A stretch of DNA of 64,000 nucleotides from Streptomyces aureus (GTDB lineage Bacteria > Actinomycetota > Actinomycetes > Streptomycetales > Streptomycetaceae), in the NCBI RefSeq assembly GCF_000725495.1, contig NZ_JNZD01000005.1, positions 62,001 through 126,000 of the forward strand, read 5' to 3'. The position numbers were made by a program, and so were the translations under genes. The notes beneath the pieces are model-generated. The model did no database searches, was not told where the DNA came from, and worked only from the letters and a program-made list of their open reading frames with translations. This document shows positions 51,657 through 59,813 of this stretch, piece by piece (position 1 is the stretch's first letter; each line of letters starts with the position of its first letter).

Positions 51657-53158
51657 GGCCGCACCAGGTTCCTGAGGTCAGCGAAGCGGCGGTCTCCGAT
51701 CCCGCTCACCTCGCGCAGCTCGTCGACCGAGCGGAAACCGCCGTGCGCCGTGCGGTAGTCGATGATGTGCCGGGCCAGCACGGGGCCGACGCCGGGCAGG
51801 CTGTCGAACTGGTCGACCGTGGCCGTGTTGAGGGGAATCGGCGCGGCGGGCACCGCGCCCGCCGTGGATCCTCCGCCGCCCGACGGTCCCGGGAGGACAG
51901 GACCGCCCGGTCCGGCTCCCGCGGGCGGGGCGGACGCGCCGACCACGATCTGTTCGCCGTCGACGAGGAGCCGGGCGCGATTGAGGCCGTCGGTGTCCGT
52001 GCCGGGCCGGGGCCCACCGGCGGCCCGCAGGGCGTCCTCGACTCGGGACCCGGCCGGCAGTCGCTGGATCCCGGGCGCGCGGACCTTCCCGCCCACGTCC
52101 ACGACGACCACGCTCCCGCCCGCACCGGCGGCACCGGCGGCACCCGGGAGTCCGGCCGGGGCGCCGGATTCCGCTCGCGTCGGCTCCCCCGGTCCGTGCC
52201 CCGGCGCGCGCTTCCCGCCGTACGGTGCGGCGGCGCTCACCACTTCGGGAGCCCGGACCGGCCGCGTCCGGCCCGCCCAGAAGTGCTGCACGGCGAGGAC
52301 GGCGGCCACGACCAGGAGCACGCTCAGCGCGACCACGCTGCGGCGTTCCAGACCACAGCGCGACTGCAGCCACAGCGGCAGCCGCTCCCGCACGGCGAGC
52401 CCGGCACGCCCTCGCCACGCGCCCACCTCGTCGACCGGACACTCGGTCGCCCCGTCGACCGGAACCCGGGCCGGAGCGACTCGGGCGGGCTCCCGAAAGG
52501 TCGGATCGGCCGGGATCAGCCCGGTCGCGGGCGGCCCGCCCCAGGCCTGATCGACTCGGGCCGGATCGTCCAGGGTCGGATCACCCGAGACCAGCCCGAC
52601 CGGAGTGGGCTCGGCCAAGGCAGGCCCCACCGAAGTCGGCCCGCCCGGGATCAGCCCGACCGAGGCCGGCTCCACCGGGATCACCTCGGACGGCACCACC
52701 TCGTTCGGCACCACCTCGTTCGGCATCACCTCGGTCGGAATCACCGCCGTCGGAATCGAAGGCGTCGGACCCAACCCGGTCGGGGCCCACCCCCGGGGAC
52801 GCCAAGGGCCACGGACGGAACGACCGGTCAGAAGGTCCGTACCCGCCAGTCCCGTACCCGCCAGTCCCGTACCCGCTGCCGCATCCGCGCTCGGAACCCC
52901 CCGCCCCCTGCCGTCCACGTCCGGCGGTCCGTTGCCCGACTCGCGTCGAACCCGGGTGCGTTCGGTGAACAGGGCGTCGGCCCGCAGGCGCAGGGCCGCG
53001 GCCGAGGCATCGTGGCGACGGGGCCGGCCATGGCTGTCGTGGCGGCCGGTCCGGCTGGTGCCGTCACGGCGGCGGTGTCGGCTGCGGCTGTCGGAGTGGG
53101 GGCCGCGACCCGGACCGCTGGTCGGGGTCGCGCTGCGTGAGCTCGGTCGAAGTGCCAT
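51653..53158 (-). CDS. comEA: ComEA-like DNA-binding protein with long low-complexity N-terminus
   Basis: A 501-residue membrane-anchored protein. The usual ComEA parts come last: a membrane helix near 265-290, a SLBB domain near 345-400 (VVVVDVGGKVRAPGIQRLPAGSRVEDALRAAGG) and two helix-hairpin-helix motifs at the end (NTATVDQFDSLPGVGPVLA, SVDELREVSGIGDRRFADL). The first 260 residues are a Pro/Val/Glu-rich extension with repeated VIPTEVMPNEVVPNEVVPSEVIPVE-type units (five-residue period). Start ATG at 53158 is preferred over one six codons earlier. It is the first gene of an operon with comEC. The extension would sit in the cytoplasm. Confidence 0.9.
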   Translation of the reverse strand: MALRPSSRSATPTSGPGRGPHSDSRSRHRRRDGTSRTGRHDSHGRPRRHDASAAALRLRADALFTERTRVRRESGNGPPDVDGRGRGVPSADAAAGTGLAGTGLAGTDLLTGRSVRGPWRPRGWAPTGLGPTPSIPTAVIPTEVMPNEVVPNEVVPSEVIPVEPASVGLIPGGPTSVGPALAEPTPVGLVSGDPTLDDPARVDQAWGGPPATGLIPADPTFREPARVAPARVPVDGATECPVDEVGAWRGRAGLAVRERLPLWLQSRCGLERRSVVALSVLLVVAAVLAVQHFWAGRTRPVRAPEVVSAAAPYGGKRAPGHGPGEPTRAESGAPAGLPGAAGAAGAGGSVVVVDVGGKVRAPGIQRLPAGSRVEDALRAAGGPRPGTDTDGLNRARLLVDGEQIVVGASAPPAGAGPGGPVLPGPSGGGGSTAGAVPAAPIPLNTATVDQFDSLPGVGPVLARHIIDYRTAHGGFRSVDELREVSGIGDRRFADLRNLVRP

Positions 53159-53286
53159 GCCGCGAGGATCCGGCATCCCGGCATCTCGCGATGATCTTGC
53201 TCAATTCCGGTGGAGAGCCGCCCAGTTGTGGACAACTCCATCACTCGTGCGAGCGACACACACGGATGCCACCGGCTCCGGCGCCC

Positions 53287-54132
53287 TCATCGGGGCGAGA
53301 CGACCGCCGCCAGCAGCCCGGGGCCGGTGTGCGCTCCGATCACCGCGCCCACCTCGCTCACATGCAGTTCGGCGAGTCCCGGCACCCGCGCCCGCAGACG
53401 GTCCGCGAGGGCCGACGCCCGCTCGGGGGCCGCCAGATGGTGCACCGCGATGTCGACCTGGGCGCTCCCCGCGCGGTCGGCCACGATCTCCTCCAGCCGC
53501 GCGATCGCCTTGGACGAGGTGCGGACCTTCTCCAGGAGTTCGATACGGCCGTCGCGGAGCTGCAGCAGCGGCTTCACGGCGAGCGCGGACCCCAGCAGGG
53601 CCTGCGCCGCCCCGATCCGGCCGCCGCGGCGGAGGTAGTCGAGGGTGTCGACGTAGAAGTGGGCGGACGTGCCCGCGGCCCGCTTCTCGGCGGCCGTGAC
53701 CGCGTCGTCGACGGTCCCGCCCGCCTCGGCGGACTCGGCGGCGGCCAGCGCGCAGAACCCGAGGGCCATGGCGACCATGCCGGTGTCGACGACGCGCACC
53801 GGCACCGGGGCCTCGCGCGCCGCGAGCACAGCGGCGTCGTAGGTGCCCGAGAACTCGGAGGACAGGTGCAGCGAGACGATTCCGGTGGCGCCGGACTCGG
53901 CGACCTCGCGGTAGGTCGCGGCGAACGCCTCGGGGCTGGGCCGGGACGTCGTGACGGGGCGCCGCTTCTGGAGTGCCTGGGCGAGGGAGCGGGCCGAGAG
54001 CTCGGTGCCGTCCTCGAGCGCCTGGTCCCCGAGGACCACGGTCAGCGGGACCGATGTGATGCCGTGGCGCTCCATCGTCCGCGGCGGCAGGTAGGCCGTT
54101 GAATCGGTGACGATCGCGACATGGCGGGACAT
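53287..54132 (-). CDS. DegV family fatty-acid-binding protein
   Basis: A 281-residue protein of the DegV family, which binds fatty acids and in FakB form presents them to a kinase. The N-terminal VTDSTAYLPP (residues 8-17), ITSVPLTVVLGDQA and TSRPSPEAFAATYREV near 60-75, and the later YVDTLDYLRRGGRIGAAQALLGSALAVKPLL region (about 155-185) are family landmarks. No fakA-like kinase gene lies nearby. It is transcribed separately from comEA, with 128 bases between. Confidence 0.92.
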   Translation of the reverse strand: MSRHVAIVTDSTAYLPPRTMERHGITSVPLTVVLGDQALEDGTELSARSLAQALQKRRPVTTSRPSPEAFAATYREVAESGATGIVSLHLSSEFSGTYDAAVLAAREAPVPVRVVDTGMVAMALGFCALAAAESAEAGGTVDDAVTAAEKRAAGTSAHFYVDTLDYLRRGGRIGAAQALLGSALAVKPLLQLRDGRIELLEKVRTSSKAIARLEEIVADRAGSAQVDIAVHHLAAPERASALADRLRARVPGLAELHVSEVGAVIGAHTGPGLLAAVVSPR

Positions 54133-54204
54133 GAGCTGGAGATTACCTGGCGGGGAGGGTGCTCGGCAGCCCGGCCCCGTCCGCCCGCGGTAGGAACGGC
54201 CGGA

Positions 54205-54936
54205 TCATGTCGTGCTCTCGGGGCGGGGCTTCTTCTGCCAAGGGTAGGTGGGCCGTTGGCCGGGGGGCGTGATGGCCGAGGGCCTCGGCCGGTCCTCGGC
54301 GCGGGACCCCCGGCTCTCCGGGCGGGTCCGTCCGTCCGAGGTGCCCTCGTCCGTGCCGGGAGCGTCGGGCCAGGAGGCGGCGGGCCCCGGCTCCTTGGTC
54401 CAGTGGCGCAGGGCGCCGGCCTCCACGTCGATCTGGGCGCTCAGGCTGTCCAGGTCGTCGCCCGCGAAGCGGTGGGCCCGGTCGCGGGCGGCCCAGCGCA
54501 GCGAGTCCGCCGACTTCGTGATCCGCTGGGTGCGCTCACGCAGGCCGGGGAGCCGGGTGGCGAGCGTGGCCCGGTCGGGCTCGGCCTCCAGACGCTTCAG
54601 TTCGGCGTCCAGCTCGTGCCCGTGGACGCTGAGCCGCTCGAAGAGGCCCAGCGACTCCTTCAGGGACTCGTCCTCCATGACGCCCGCCTGGAGCGCGTCC
54701 TGGGTGGCGCGCATCGAGGTGCGCAGGGTCAGTCTGAGCTGGGCGAGCTCGCCCTGGGGGCCGGGCTGGGCGTAGGTCTTCGCGCGCAGGGTGGTGTCCT
54801 CGACCGTGCGGCGGGCCTGCGAGATGGTGCGGTCCACGCCCCGCTTGGCGGCGCCGATCACTTTCACCGTCGCATAGGCGCCGAACACCACGAACAGCAG
54901 GAAGAGCAAGGCGATTACGGTGATCACGGTCCCCAT
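54205..54936 (-). CDS. Membrane-anchored coiled-coil protein of unknown function
   Basis: A 243-residue protein with one N-terminal membrane helix (about 5-28, TVITVIALLFLLFVVFGAYATV) and a long helical, mostly cytoplasmic part rich in Arg, Glu and Leu that looks like a coiled coil. The C-terminal 60 residues are disordered, basic and Pro-rich. GGAGGAGGAG precedes the ATG at 54936. It lies between degV and leuS, and conserved proteins in this place are annotated only as hypothetical or secreted in streptomycetes. I assign no function. Confidence 0.8.
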   Translation of the reverse strand: MGTVITVIALLFLLFVVFGAYATVKVIGAAKRGVDRTISQARRTVEDTTLRAKTYAQPGPQGELAQLRLTLRTSMRATQDALQAGVMEDESLKESLGLFERLSVHGHELDAELKRLEAEPDRATLATRLPGLRERTQRITKSADSLRWAARDRAHRFAGDDLDSLSAQIDVEAGALRHWTKEPGPAASWPDAPGTDEGTSDGRTRPESRGSRAEDRPRPSAITPPGQRPTYPWQKKPRPESTT

Positions 54937-54995
54937 CACACTCCTCCTCCGACCGGTCGCGGCAACTGTCGCCGTGCTCTCAACGGTAAACGCTG

Positions 54996-55036
54996 CGGGC
55001 AGGTTCGGAGTTCCGAAAGGACCCCGAACCTGCCCG
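54996..55036 (-). terminator. Terminator downstream of leuS
   Basis: A perfect 13-bp stem (54996-55008 with 55024-55036) around a 15-base loop lies about 190 bases past the leuS stop codon and 60 upstream of the coiled-coil gene, whose promoter must lie beyond it. The intervening 55037-55228 is GC-rich without a gene. Confidence 0.7.
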
Positions 55037-55228
55037 TAGGGGACTACCCCGAGCCGTCGCACCGCCCGGACCTGCACGGCTGCCGGACCCGGGGCCCGGC
55101 ACCCTTCACGACATGGCGGCCGCACCGCGACGGCCGGCCCCGACGACCCGGCCGACGACCAGGTCGGCCGCCGGAACCCGACGACCCACCGGCCGCCGGG
55201 CCGCACCGACCGCCCCGCAGCCCCGCGG

Positions 55229-58120
55229 CTACGCGGTGACGATGTTCACCAGCTTCGGCGCGCGCACGATGACCTTGCGGATCCCCGCGCCGTCCAGCGC
55301 CGCGACGACCTTCTCGTCGGCCAGGGCCACCTTCTCCAGCTCCGCGTCGGTGATCGACGGGGAGACCTCCAGGCGCGCCTTGACCTTGCCCTTGATCTGC
55401 ACGACGCAGGTCACGGCCTCGTCGACGACGTACGCCGGGTCGGCCACGGGGAAGTCCTGGTGGACGACCGTGTCGGAGTGGCCCAGCTTGCGCCACAGCT
55501 CTTCGGCGATGTGCGGGGCCAGCGGCGCGACCATCAGCACCAGGGCCTCGGCGACCGGCCGCGCGACCGGGCCGCCGGCCTTGGTCAGGTGGTTGTTCAG
55601 CTCGGTGACCTTGGCGATGGCGGTGTTGAACCGCATGCCCTCCAGGTCCTGGCGCACCCCGTCGATGGCCTTGTGCAGGGCACGCAGCGTGTCCTCGTCG
55701 GGCTCGGCGGAGCCGACCGTGACCTCGCCGGTCGTCTCGTCGACGACGTTGCGCCACAGCCGCTGCAGCAGGCGGTACTGGCCGACCACCGCGCGTGTGT
55801 CCCAGGGGCGGGACACGTCCAGGGGACCCATCGCCATCTCGTACAGGCGCAGGGTGTCCGCTCCGTACTCGTCGCAGATCTCGTCCGGGGTGACCGCGTT
55901 CTTCAGGGACTTGCCCATCTTGCCCAGCAGCCGGGAGACCTTCTCGCCCTGGTAGAAGTAGGCGCCGTCGCGCTCCTCCACCTCGGCGGCCGGGACGGCG
56001 ATGCCGCGGCTGTCGCGGTACACGTAGGCCTGGATCATGCCCTGGTTGAACAGCTTGTGGAACGGCTCGGCGGACGAGACGTGGCCCAGGTCGAACAGGA
56101 TCTTCGACCAGAAACGGGCGTACAGCAGGTGCAGCACGGCGTGCTCGGCACCGCCGACGTACAGGTCGACACCGCCGTGCGGCTGTCCCTCGCGCGGACC
56201 CATCCAGTACTGCTCGATGGCCGGGTCGACCAGCTTCTCGTCGTTGTGCGGGTCCAGGTAACGCAGCTCGTACCAGCAGGAACCGGCCCAGTTGGGCATG
56301 GTGTTGGTCTCGCGGCGGTACTTCTGCGGGCCGCGGCCGTCCTCCAGGTCCAGGGTGACGTGGACCCAGTCGGCGTTGCGGGACAGCGGGGTCTCGGGAG
56401 AGGTGTTCGCGTCGTCCGGGTCGAAGGTGCGCGGCGAGTAGTCCTCGACCTCCGGCAGCTCCAGCGGCAGCATCGACTCGGGCAGCGCGTGGGCGACGCC
56501 GTCCTCGTCGTAGACGATCGGGAAGGGCTCGCCCCAGTAGCGCTGGCGGCTGAACAGCCAGTCGCGCAGACGGAAGTTGACGGTGCCCTCGCCGATGCCC
56601 CGGCGGGCCAGCCACTCCGTGATGCGCGCCTTGGCGTCGACGACGCCCAGACCGTCCAGGGAGATGTCCTCTCCGGCGGAGTTGACGATCTTCGCGTCGT
56701 ACGAGGAGAAGGCGTCGTCCCAGGTGGAGGCGTCGGTGCCGCGGTCGTCCGAGGGCTCGACCACACAGCGCACGGGCAGTTCGAAGGCGCGGGCGAAGGC
56801 GAAGTCGCGGGTGTCGTGCGCCGGGACGGCCATGATCGCGCCGGTGCCGTAGCCCATCAGCACGTAGTCGGCGATGAAGACCGGGACCTTCTCGCCGTTG
56901 ACCGGGTTGGTGGCGTACGCGCCGGTGAAGACACCGGTCTTGTCCTTGGCCTCGGCCTGGCGCTCGACGTCGGACTTCGAGGCGGCCTGCGCGCGGTAGG
57001 CGGCGACGGCCTCGGCGGGCGTCGCGTGGCCGCCGGTCCACACGTCGTGGGTGCCCTCGGGCCAGGCGGCCGGGGTGAACTTCTCGACCAGCGGGTGCTC
57101 CGGCGCCAGCACCATGTAGGTGGCGCCGAACAGGGTGTCCTGGCGGGTGGTGAAGACCGTGATCGCTTCGCCGTCGACCGGGAAGTCGACGCGGGCGCCC
57201 TCGGAGCGGCCGATCCAGTTGCGCTGCTGCAGCTTGATGGCCTCGGGCCAGTCCAGCGCGTCCAGGTCGTCCAGCAGGCGGTCCGCGTAGGCGGTGATGC
57301 GCATGTTCCACTGGCGCAGCTTGGCCTTGAAGACGGGGAAGTTGCCGCGCTCGCTGCGGCCGTCGGAGGTGACCTCCTCGTTGGCCAGGACGGTACCCAG
57401 GCCCGGGCACCAGTTGACCGGCGCGTCGGAGGCGTACGCCAGGCGGTAGCCGCTCAGCACGTCGGCGCGCTCGGTGGCGCTCAGCTCGTTCCACGCGCGC
57501 ACGTGGCCGCCGACGGCAGGGACGGCACGCTCACCGCTCTCGAACTGGGCGATCAGGGCGGAGACGGGGCGGGCCTTCGCGGCCTCGTCGTCGTACCAGG
57601 AGTTGAAGATCTGCAGGAAGATCCACTGGGTCCACTTGTAGTACTCCGGGTCGATCGTGGCGAACGACCGGCGCTTGTCGTGGCCCAGGCCCAGCGAGCG
57701 CAGCTGGACCTTCATGTTCTCCATGTTGGCCTCGGTGGACACGCGCGGGTGCGTGCCGGTCTGCACGGCGTACTGCTCGGCCGGCAGGCCGAAGGCGTCG
57801 AAGCCCAGGGTGTGCAGGACGTTGTGACCGGTCATCCGCTGGAACCGGGCGTACACGTCGGTGGCGATGTAGCCCAGGGGGTGACCCACGTGCAGGCCCG
57901 CGCCCGAGGGGTACGGGAACATGTCCATGATGAACTTCTTGGGCCGGGCCGCCAGCTCCGGGTCCCCGGCCAGGTCACCGGTGGGATTCGGGGCCTCGTA
58001 CGTGCCCTCGGCGTCCCAGAAGTCCTGCCAGCGTGCCTCGATGTCGGCGGCCAGGGCGGCCGTGTAGCGGTGCGGCGCGGCCGACTCGGCGGTGGCGGCA
58101 GCGGTGTTCGTCTCGCTCAT
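55229..58120 (-). CDS. leuS: Leucyl-tRNA synthetase
   Basis: Class I synthetase of 963 residues that charges tRNA-Leu. The HIGH-type motif is [16 protein letters not shown] near 75-90, the large CP1 editing insertion follows ([19 protein letters not shown] near 260), and the KMSKS-type loop is [12 protein letters not shown] near 735. The C-terminal anticodon-binding region and RNA-binding tail complete it. Start ATG 58120. Directly upstream is a leader peptide with three Leu codons and a classic attenuator, so expression should respond to leucyl-tRNA levels. This is one of the most secure calls in the window. Confidence 0.98.
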   Translation of the reverse strand: MSETNTAAATAESAAPHRYTAALAADIEARWQDFWDAEGTYEAPNPTGDLAGDPELAARPKKFIMDMFPYPSGAGLHVGHPLGYIATDVYARFQRMTGHNVLHTLGFDAFGLPAEQYAVQTGTHPRVSTEANMENMKVQLRSLGLGHDKRRSFATIDPEYYKWTQWIFLQIFNSWYDDEAAKARPVSALIAQFESGERAVPAVGGHVRAWNELSATERADVLSGYRLAYASDAPVNWCPGLGTVLANEEVTSDGRSERGNFPVFKAKLRQWNMRITAYADRLLDDLDALDWPEAIKLQQRNWIGRSEGARVDFPVDGEAITVFTTRQDTLFGATYMVLAPEHPLVEKFTPAAWPEGTHDVWTGGHATPAEAVAAYRAQAASKSDVERQAEAKDKTGVFTGAYATNPVNGEKVPVFIADYVLMGYGTGAIMAVPAHDTRDFAFARAFELPVRCVVEPSDDRGTDASTWDDAFSSYDAKIVNSAGEDISLDGLGVVDAKARITEWLARRGIGEGTVNFRLRDWLFSRQRYWGEPFPIVYDEDGVAHALPESMLPLELPEVEDYSPRTFDPDDANTSPETPLSRNADWVHVTLDLEDGRGPQKYRRETNTMPNWAGSCWYELRYLDPHNDEKLVDPAIEQYWMGPREGQPHGGVDLYVGGAEHAVLHLLYARFWSKILFDLGHVSSAEPFHKLFNQGMIQAYVYRDSRGIAVPAAEVEERDGAYFYQGEKVSRLLGKMGKSLKNAVTPDEICDEYGADTLRLYEMAMGPLDVSRPWDTRAVVGQYRLLQRLWRNVVDETTGEVTVGSAEPDEDTLRALHKAIDGVRQDLEGMRFNTAIAKVTELNNHLTKAGGPVARPVAEALVLMVAPLAPHIAEELWRKLGHSDTVVHQDFPVADPAYVVDEAVTCVVQIKGKVKARLEVSPSITDAELEKVALADEKVVAALDGAGIRKVIVRAPKLVNIVTA

Positions 58121-58173
58121 GTCCTCAAAGCTCCATCGGTCGTCTCTGCCAGCGGCTGTGTCACGCGGAAACG

Positions 58174-58198
58174 AAAAATCCCCTCGCACAGGAGGGGA
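58174..58198 (-). promoter_or_regulatory. leuS attenuator terminator
   Basis: On the minus strand TCCCCTC-N6-GAGGGGA is followed by TTTTT (58174-58178), an intrinsic terminator 50 bases before the leuS start and 45 bases after the leader-peptide stop. Poly-T tails are rare in this genome, so it stands out. It should stop transcription when leucyl-tRNA is plentiful. Confidence 0.85.
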
Positions 58199-58211
58199 CG
58201 CCGCGCCGATG

Positions 58212-58236
58212 CCGACCACGATGCGTCAGTGGTCGG
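58212..58236 (-). promoter_or_regulatory. Hairpin between leader peptide and attenuator
   Basis: CCGACCAC (58212-58219) pairs perfectly with GTGGTCGG (58229-58236) around a nine-base loop. It lies between the leader stop codon and the terminator, where pause or antiterminator stems are found. Confidence 0.6.
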
Positions 58237-58242
58237 TGCTGA

Positions 58243-58281
58243 TCAGCGCGGCTCGCTAAGCAGAAGGCGTACGGCACGCAT
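58243..58281 (-). CDS. leuS leader peptide
   Basis: A 12-residue open frame, MRAVRLLLSEPR, with three consecutive Leu codons (CTT CTG CTT), directly upstream of the leuS attenuator. A TACCCT -10 element ends six bases before its ATG, so transcription would begin at or very near the ATG and the leader would be leaderless, as is frequent in actinobacteria. Ribosome stalling at the Leu codons would favour the antitermination fold. It is far below the length gene finders report. The peptide is direct from sequence; regulation by leucyl-tRNA is inferred from the architecture. Confidence 0.8.
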   Translation of the reverse strand: MRAVRLLLSEPR

Positions 58282-58287
58282 GGCGTC

Positions 58288-58293
58288 AGGGTA
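58288..58293 (-). promoter_or_regulatory. -10 element of the leuS promoter
   Basis: TACCCT on the minus strand, six bases before the leader ATG. No clear -35 element was found, as often in Streptomyces. Confidence 0.5.
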
Positions 58294-58372
58294 CCGCAGC
58301 GTCCGCACGGGCCGCGACGAGGTTCCGGGCGGTTCGGGCACCTCTCCTGCCCCGCGGGGGCCGGAAAAAACG

Positions 58373-58387
58373 TTGAACGATGTTCAA
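58373..58387. promoter_or_regulatory. Palindrome upstream of the redox operon
   Basis: TTGAAC-GAT-GTTCAA, a perfect inverted repeat at the edge of an AT-rich patch (about 58370-58480), which is unusual here and probably contains the promoter of the operon at 58542. It recalls a LexA-type site but the spacing is one base too short, so a different regulator is likelier. The patch also includes TTGCCC and TAACTC at promoter-like spacing near 58435-58460. Confidence 0.5.
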
Positions 58388-58541
58388 ATTTTACTTCGCT
58401 TAACGGACGCTTGCGGACAACACAAAGACCTCATTGCCCTTTGGTAACAACGCAATAACTCAAACGTGGAGCTCGGCGCGTTTTCTCGACCTAGAGTGCG
58501 CCTTCGGGACCGCTTCCCCGAACCGTAGGGAGTAACCCCTC

Positions 58542-59813
58542 ATGGACCCTCGTCGTAACAACAGCTCGCTTCCCCGGATGGGCCGTTCGGCCTATGGGGT
58601 GGCGACGGCTGTCGCCCTGTTCCTCATACCCGTGATCGTGCTGGTGGGAGGCAACGCGGTCCAAGACTTCCTGAACTTCGGCGCCGGCGTCCTGTCGCTG
58701 GTCTCCCTGACGTGTTCGGTGATCTGGGGCCTGGTCGCCCAGGACCGGCTCCTCCTGGACACGCGCCAGCGGATCATCGCGCAGGGCGTCCACCGGGTGA
58801 CCGCCGTCGGCTCGATCGCCTTCCTCCTGGTGCACGTCACCGTCAAGCTGGCGCTCGACCACACCGTCCTGATCGCCGCGCTGATCCCCTTCAGCCTGGG
58901 CGTCACGGGCATCGGCGGGCTCATCGGCCTCGGCTCGCTGGCCGGCCTGCTCATGATCTTCGTCGGCATCACCGGTGCGCTGCGCAATCAGTTCGCCGCT
59001 CCGGCCGTCGTCGCCGCCCGCTGGCGCGCGATGCACATGCTGGCCTACCCCGCGCTGTGCGCGGCCCTGGTCCACGGCCTGTTCGCGGGCCGCGCCGCGA
59101 AGCCCTTCTTCATGGTCTCGTACGAGCTGTGCCTGGCCGGCGTCATGGCCGCCCTCCTCGTGCGCGCCGCCCCGAACCCGGTCAAGCACAGGATCGCGGC
59201 ACAGATCCTGGCGATCACCGGCGGCGGCAGCGCCCGCGGGTTCCGCGAGGACCTGGAGGCCTCCCGCGCCGCCGCGATGGAGGGTCAGGGCGGCCGCTCC
59301 GAGCGTCGTTCCGCGGGCGAGGACGGCGTCCCGTCCCCCCGCAAGGAGCGCAAGGACTCCACGTCCTCGCTGTTCGGCGGTGCGCAGGGCGCCGCGGACA
59401 CGGCCGGCTTCGCGGCGGCCTACCGGACCGCGGCCCCCGGCGACGCGGCCCCCGGCACCCAGCAGTTCCCGATGCCCTCCAACGCCCAGCCCACAGAGAC
59501 GTTTCCGCGCGCCGGCAACGGCGGGCAGGGTGCCTGGCCCGTTCCCCAGTCGGCCCCGGTCGGCGAGGCCCCGGCATCGGCGTACGACCCGCTCCAGGAC
59601 ACCGGATACACCACCCCCGTCTATGGCAATCCGGCCACCGGCGGCTACGGGACGAGTGATGTGTACAACACCGGTGAGACGAATCAGTCCTACCGCACGT
59701 ACAACAGCAACGACACGTACGACAGCGGTCCCACGACTGACGTACTGCCGGGCGCCTTCGACGCTCCTGGCTCCGGTGAATCCTGGAATGCCCCTTCCGG
59801 AGGCTTTAAGTGA
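58542..59813 (+). CDS. Bis-heme ferric-reductase-like membrane protein
   Basis: A 423-residue protein with six probable membrane helices in the first 210 residues and a long disordered Gly/Ser/Tyr/Pro-rich tail. Helix 3 carries His84 and His98 (H-X13-H) and helix 5 carries His165 and His178 (H-X12-H). Those two spacings are the heme-ligand pattern of NADPH oxidases and ferric reductases, which hold two stacked b hemes across the membrane. The flavin and nicotinamide domain that such proteins carry at the C-terminus is absent. The stop overlaps the GTG of a NuoF-ferredoxin fusion, the likely electron donor. ATG at 58542. The fold and heme count are inferred from the histidines. Confidence 0.75.
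   Translation: MDPRRNNSSLPRMGRSAYGVATAVALFLIPVIVLVGGNAVQDFLNFGAGVLSLVSLTCSVIWGLVAQDRLLLDTRQRIIAQGVHRVTAVGSIAFLLVHVTVKLALDHTVLIAALIPFSLGVTGIGGLIGLGSLAGLLMIFVGITGALRNQFAAPAVVAARWRAMHMLAYPALCAALVHGLFAGRAAKPFFMVSYELCLAGVMAALLVRAAPNPVKHRIAAQILAITGGGSARGFREDLEASRAAAMEGQGGRSERRSAGEDGVPSPRKERKDSTSSLFGGAQGAADTAGFAAAYRTAAPGDAAPGTQQFPMPSNAQPTETFPRAGNGGQGAWPVPQSAPVGEAPASAYDPLQDTGYTTPVYGNPATGGYGTSDVYNTGETNQSYRTYNSNDTYDSGPTTDVLPGAFDAPGSGESWNAPSGGFK

Noticed and set aside
48873..53158. Evidence of active natural competence
   Set aside because: comEC and comEA alone are widespread in non-competent actinobacteria, and no pilus or other competence genes appear in the window.
58373..58387. LexA (SOS) box
   Set aside because: The arms are similar, but the spacer is three bases while actinobacterial LexA sites have four, and no DNA-repair gene follows.
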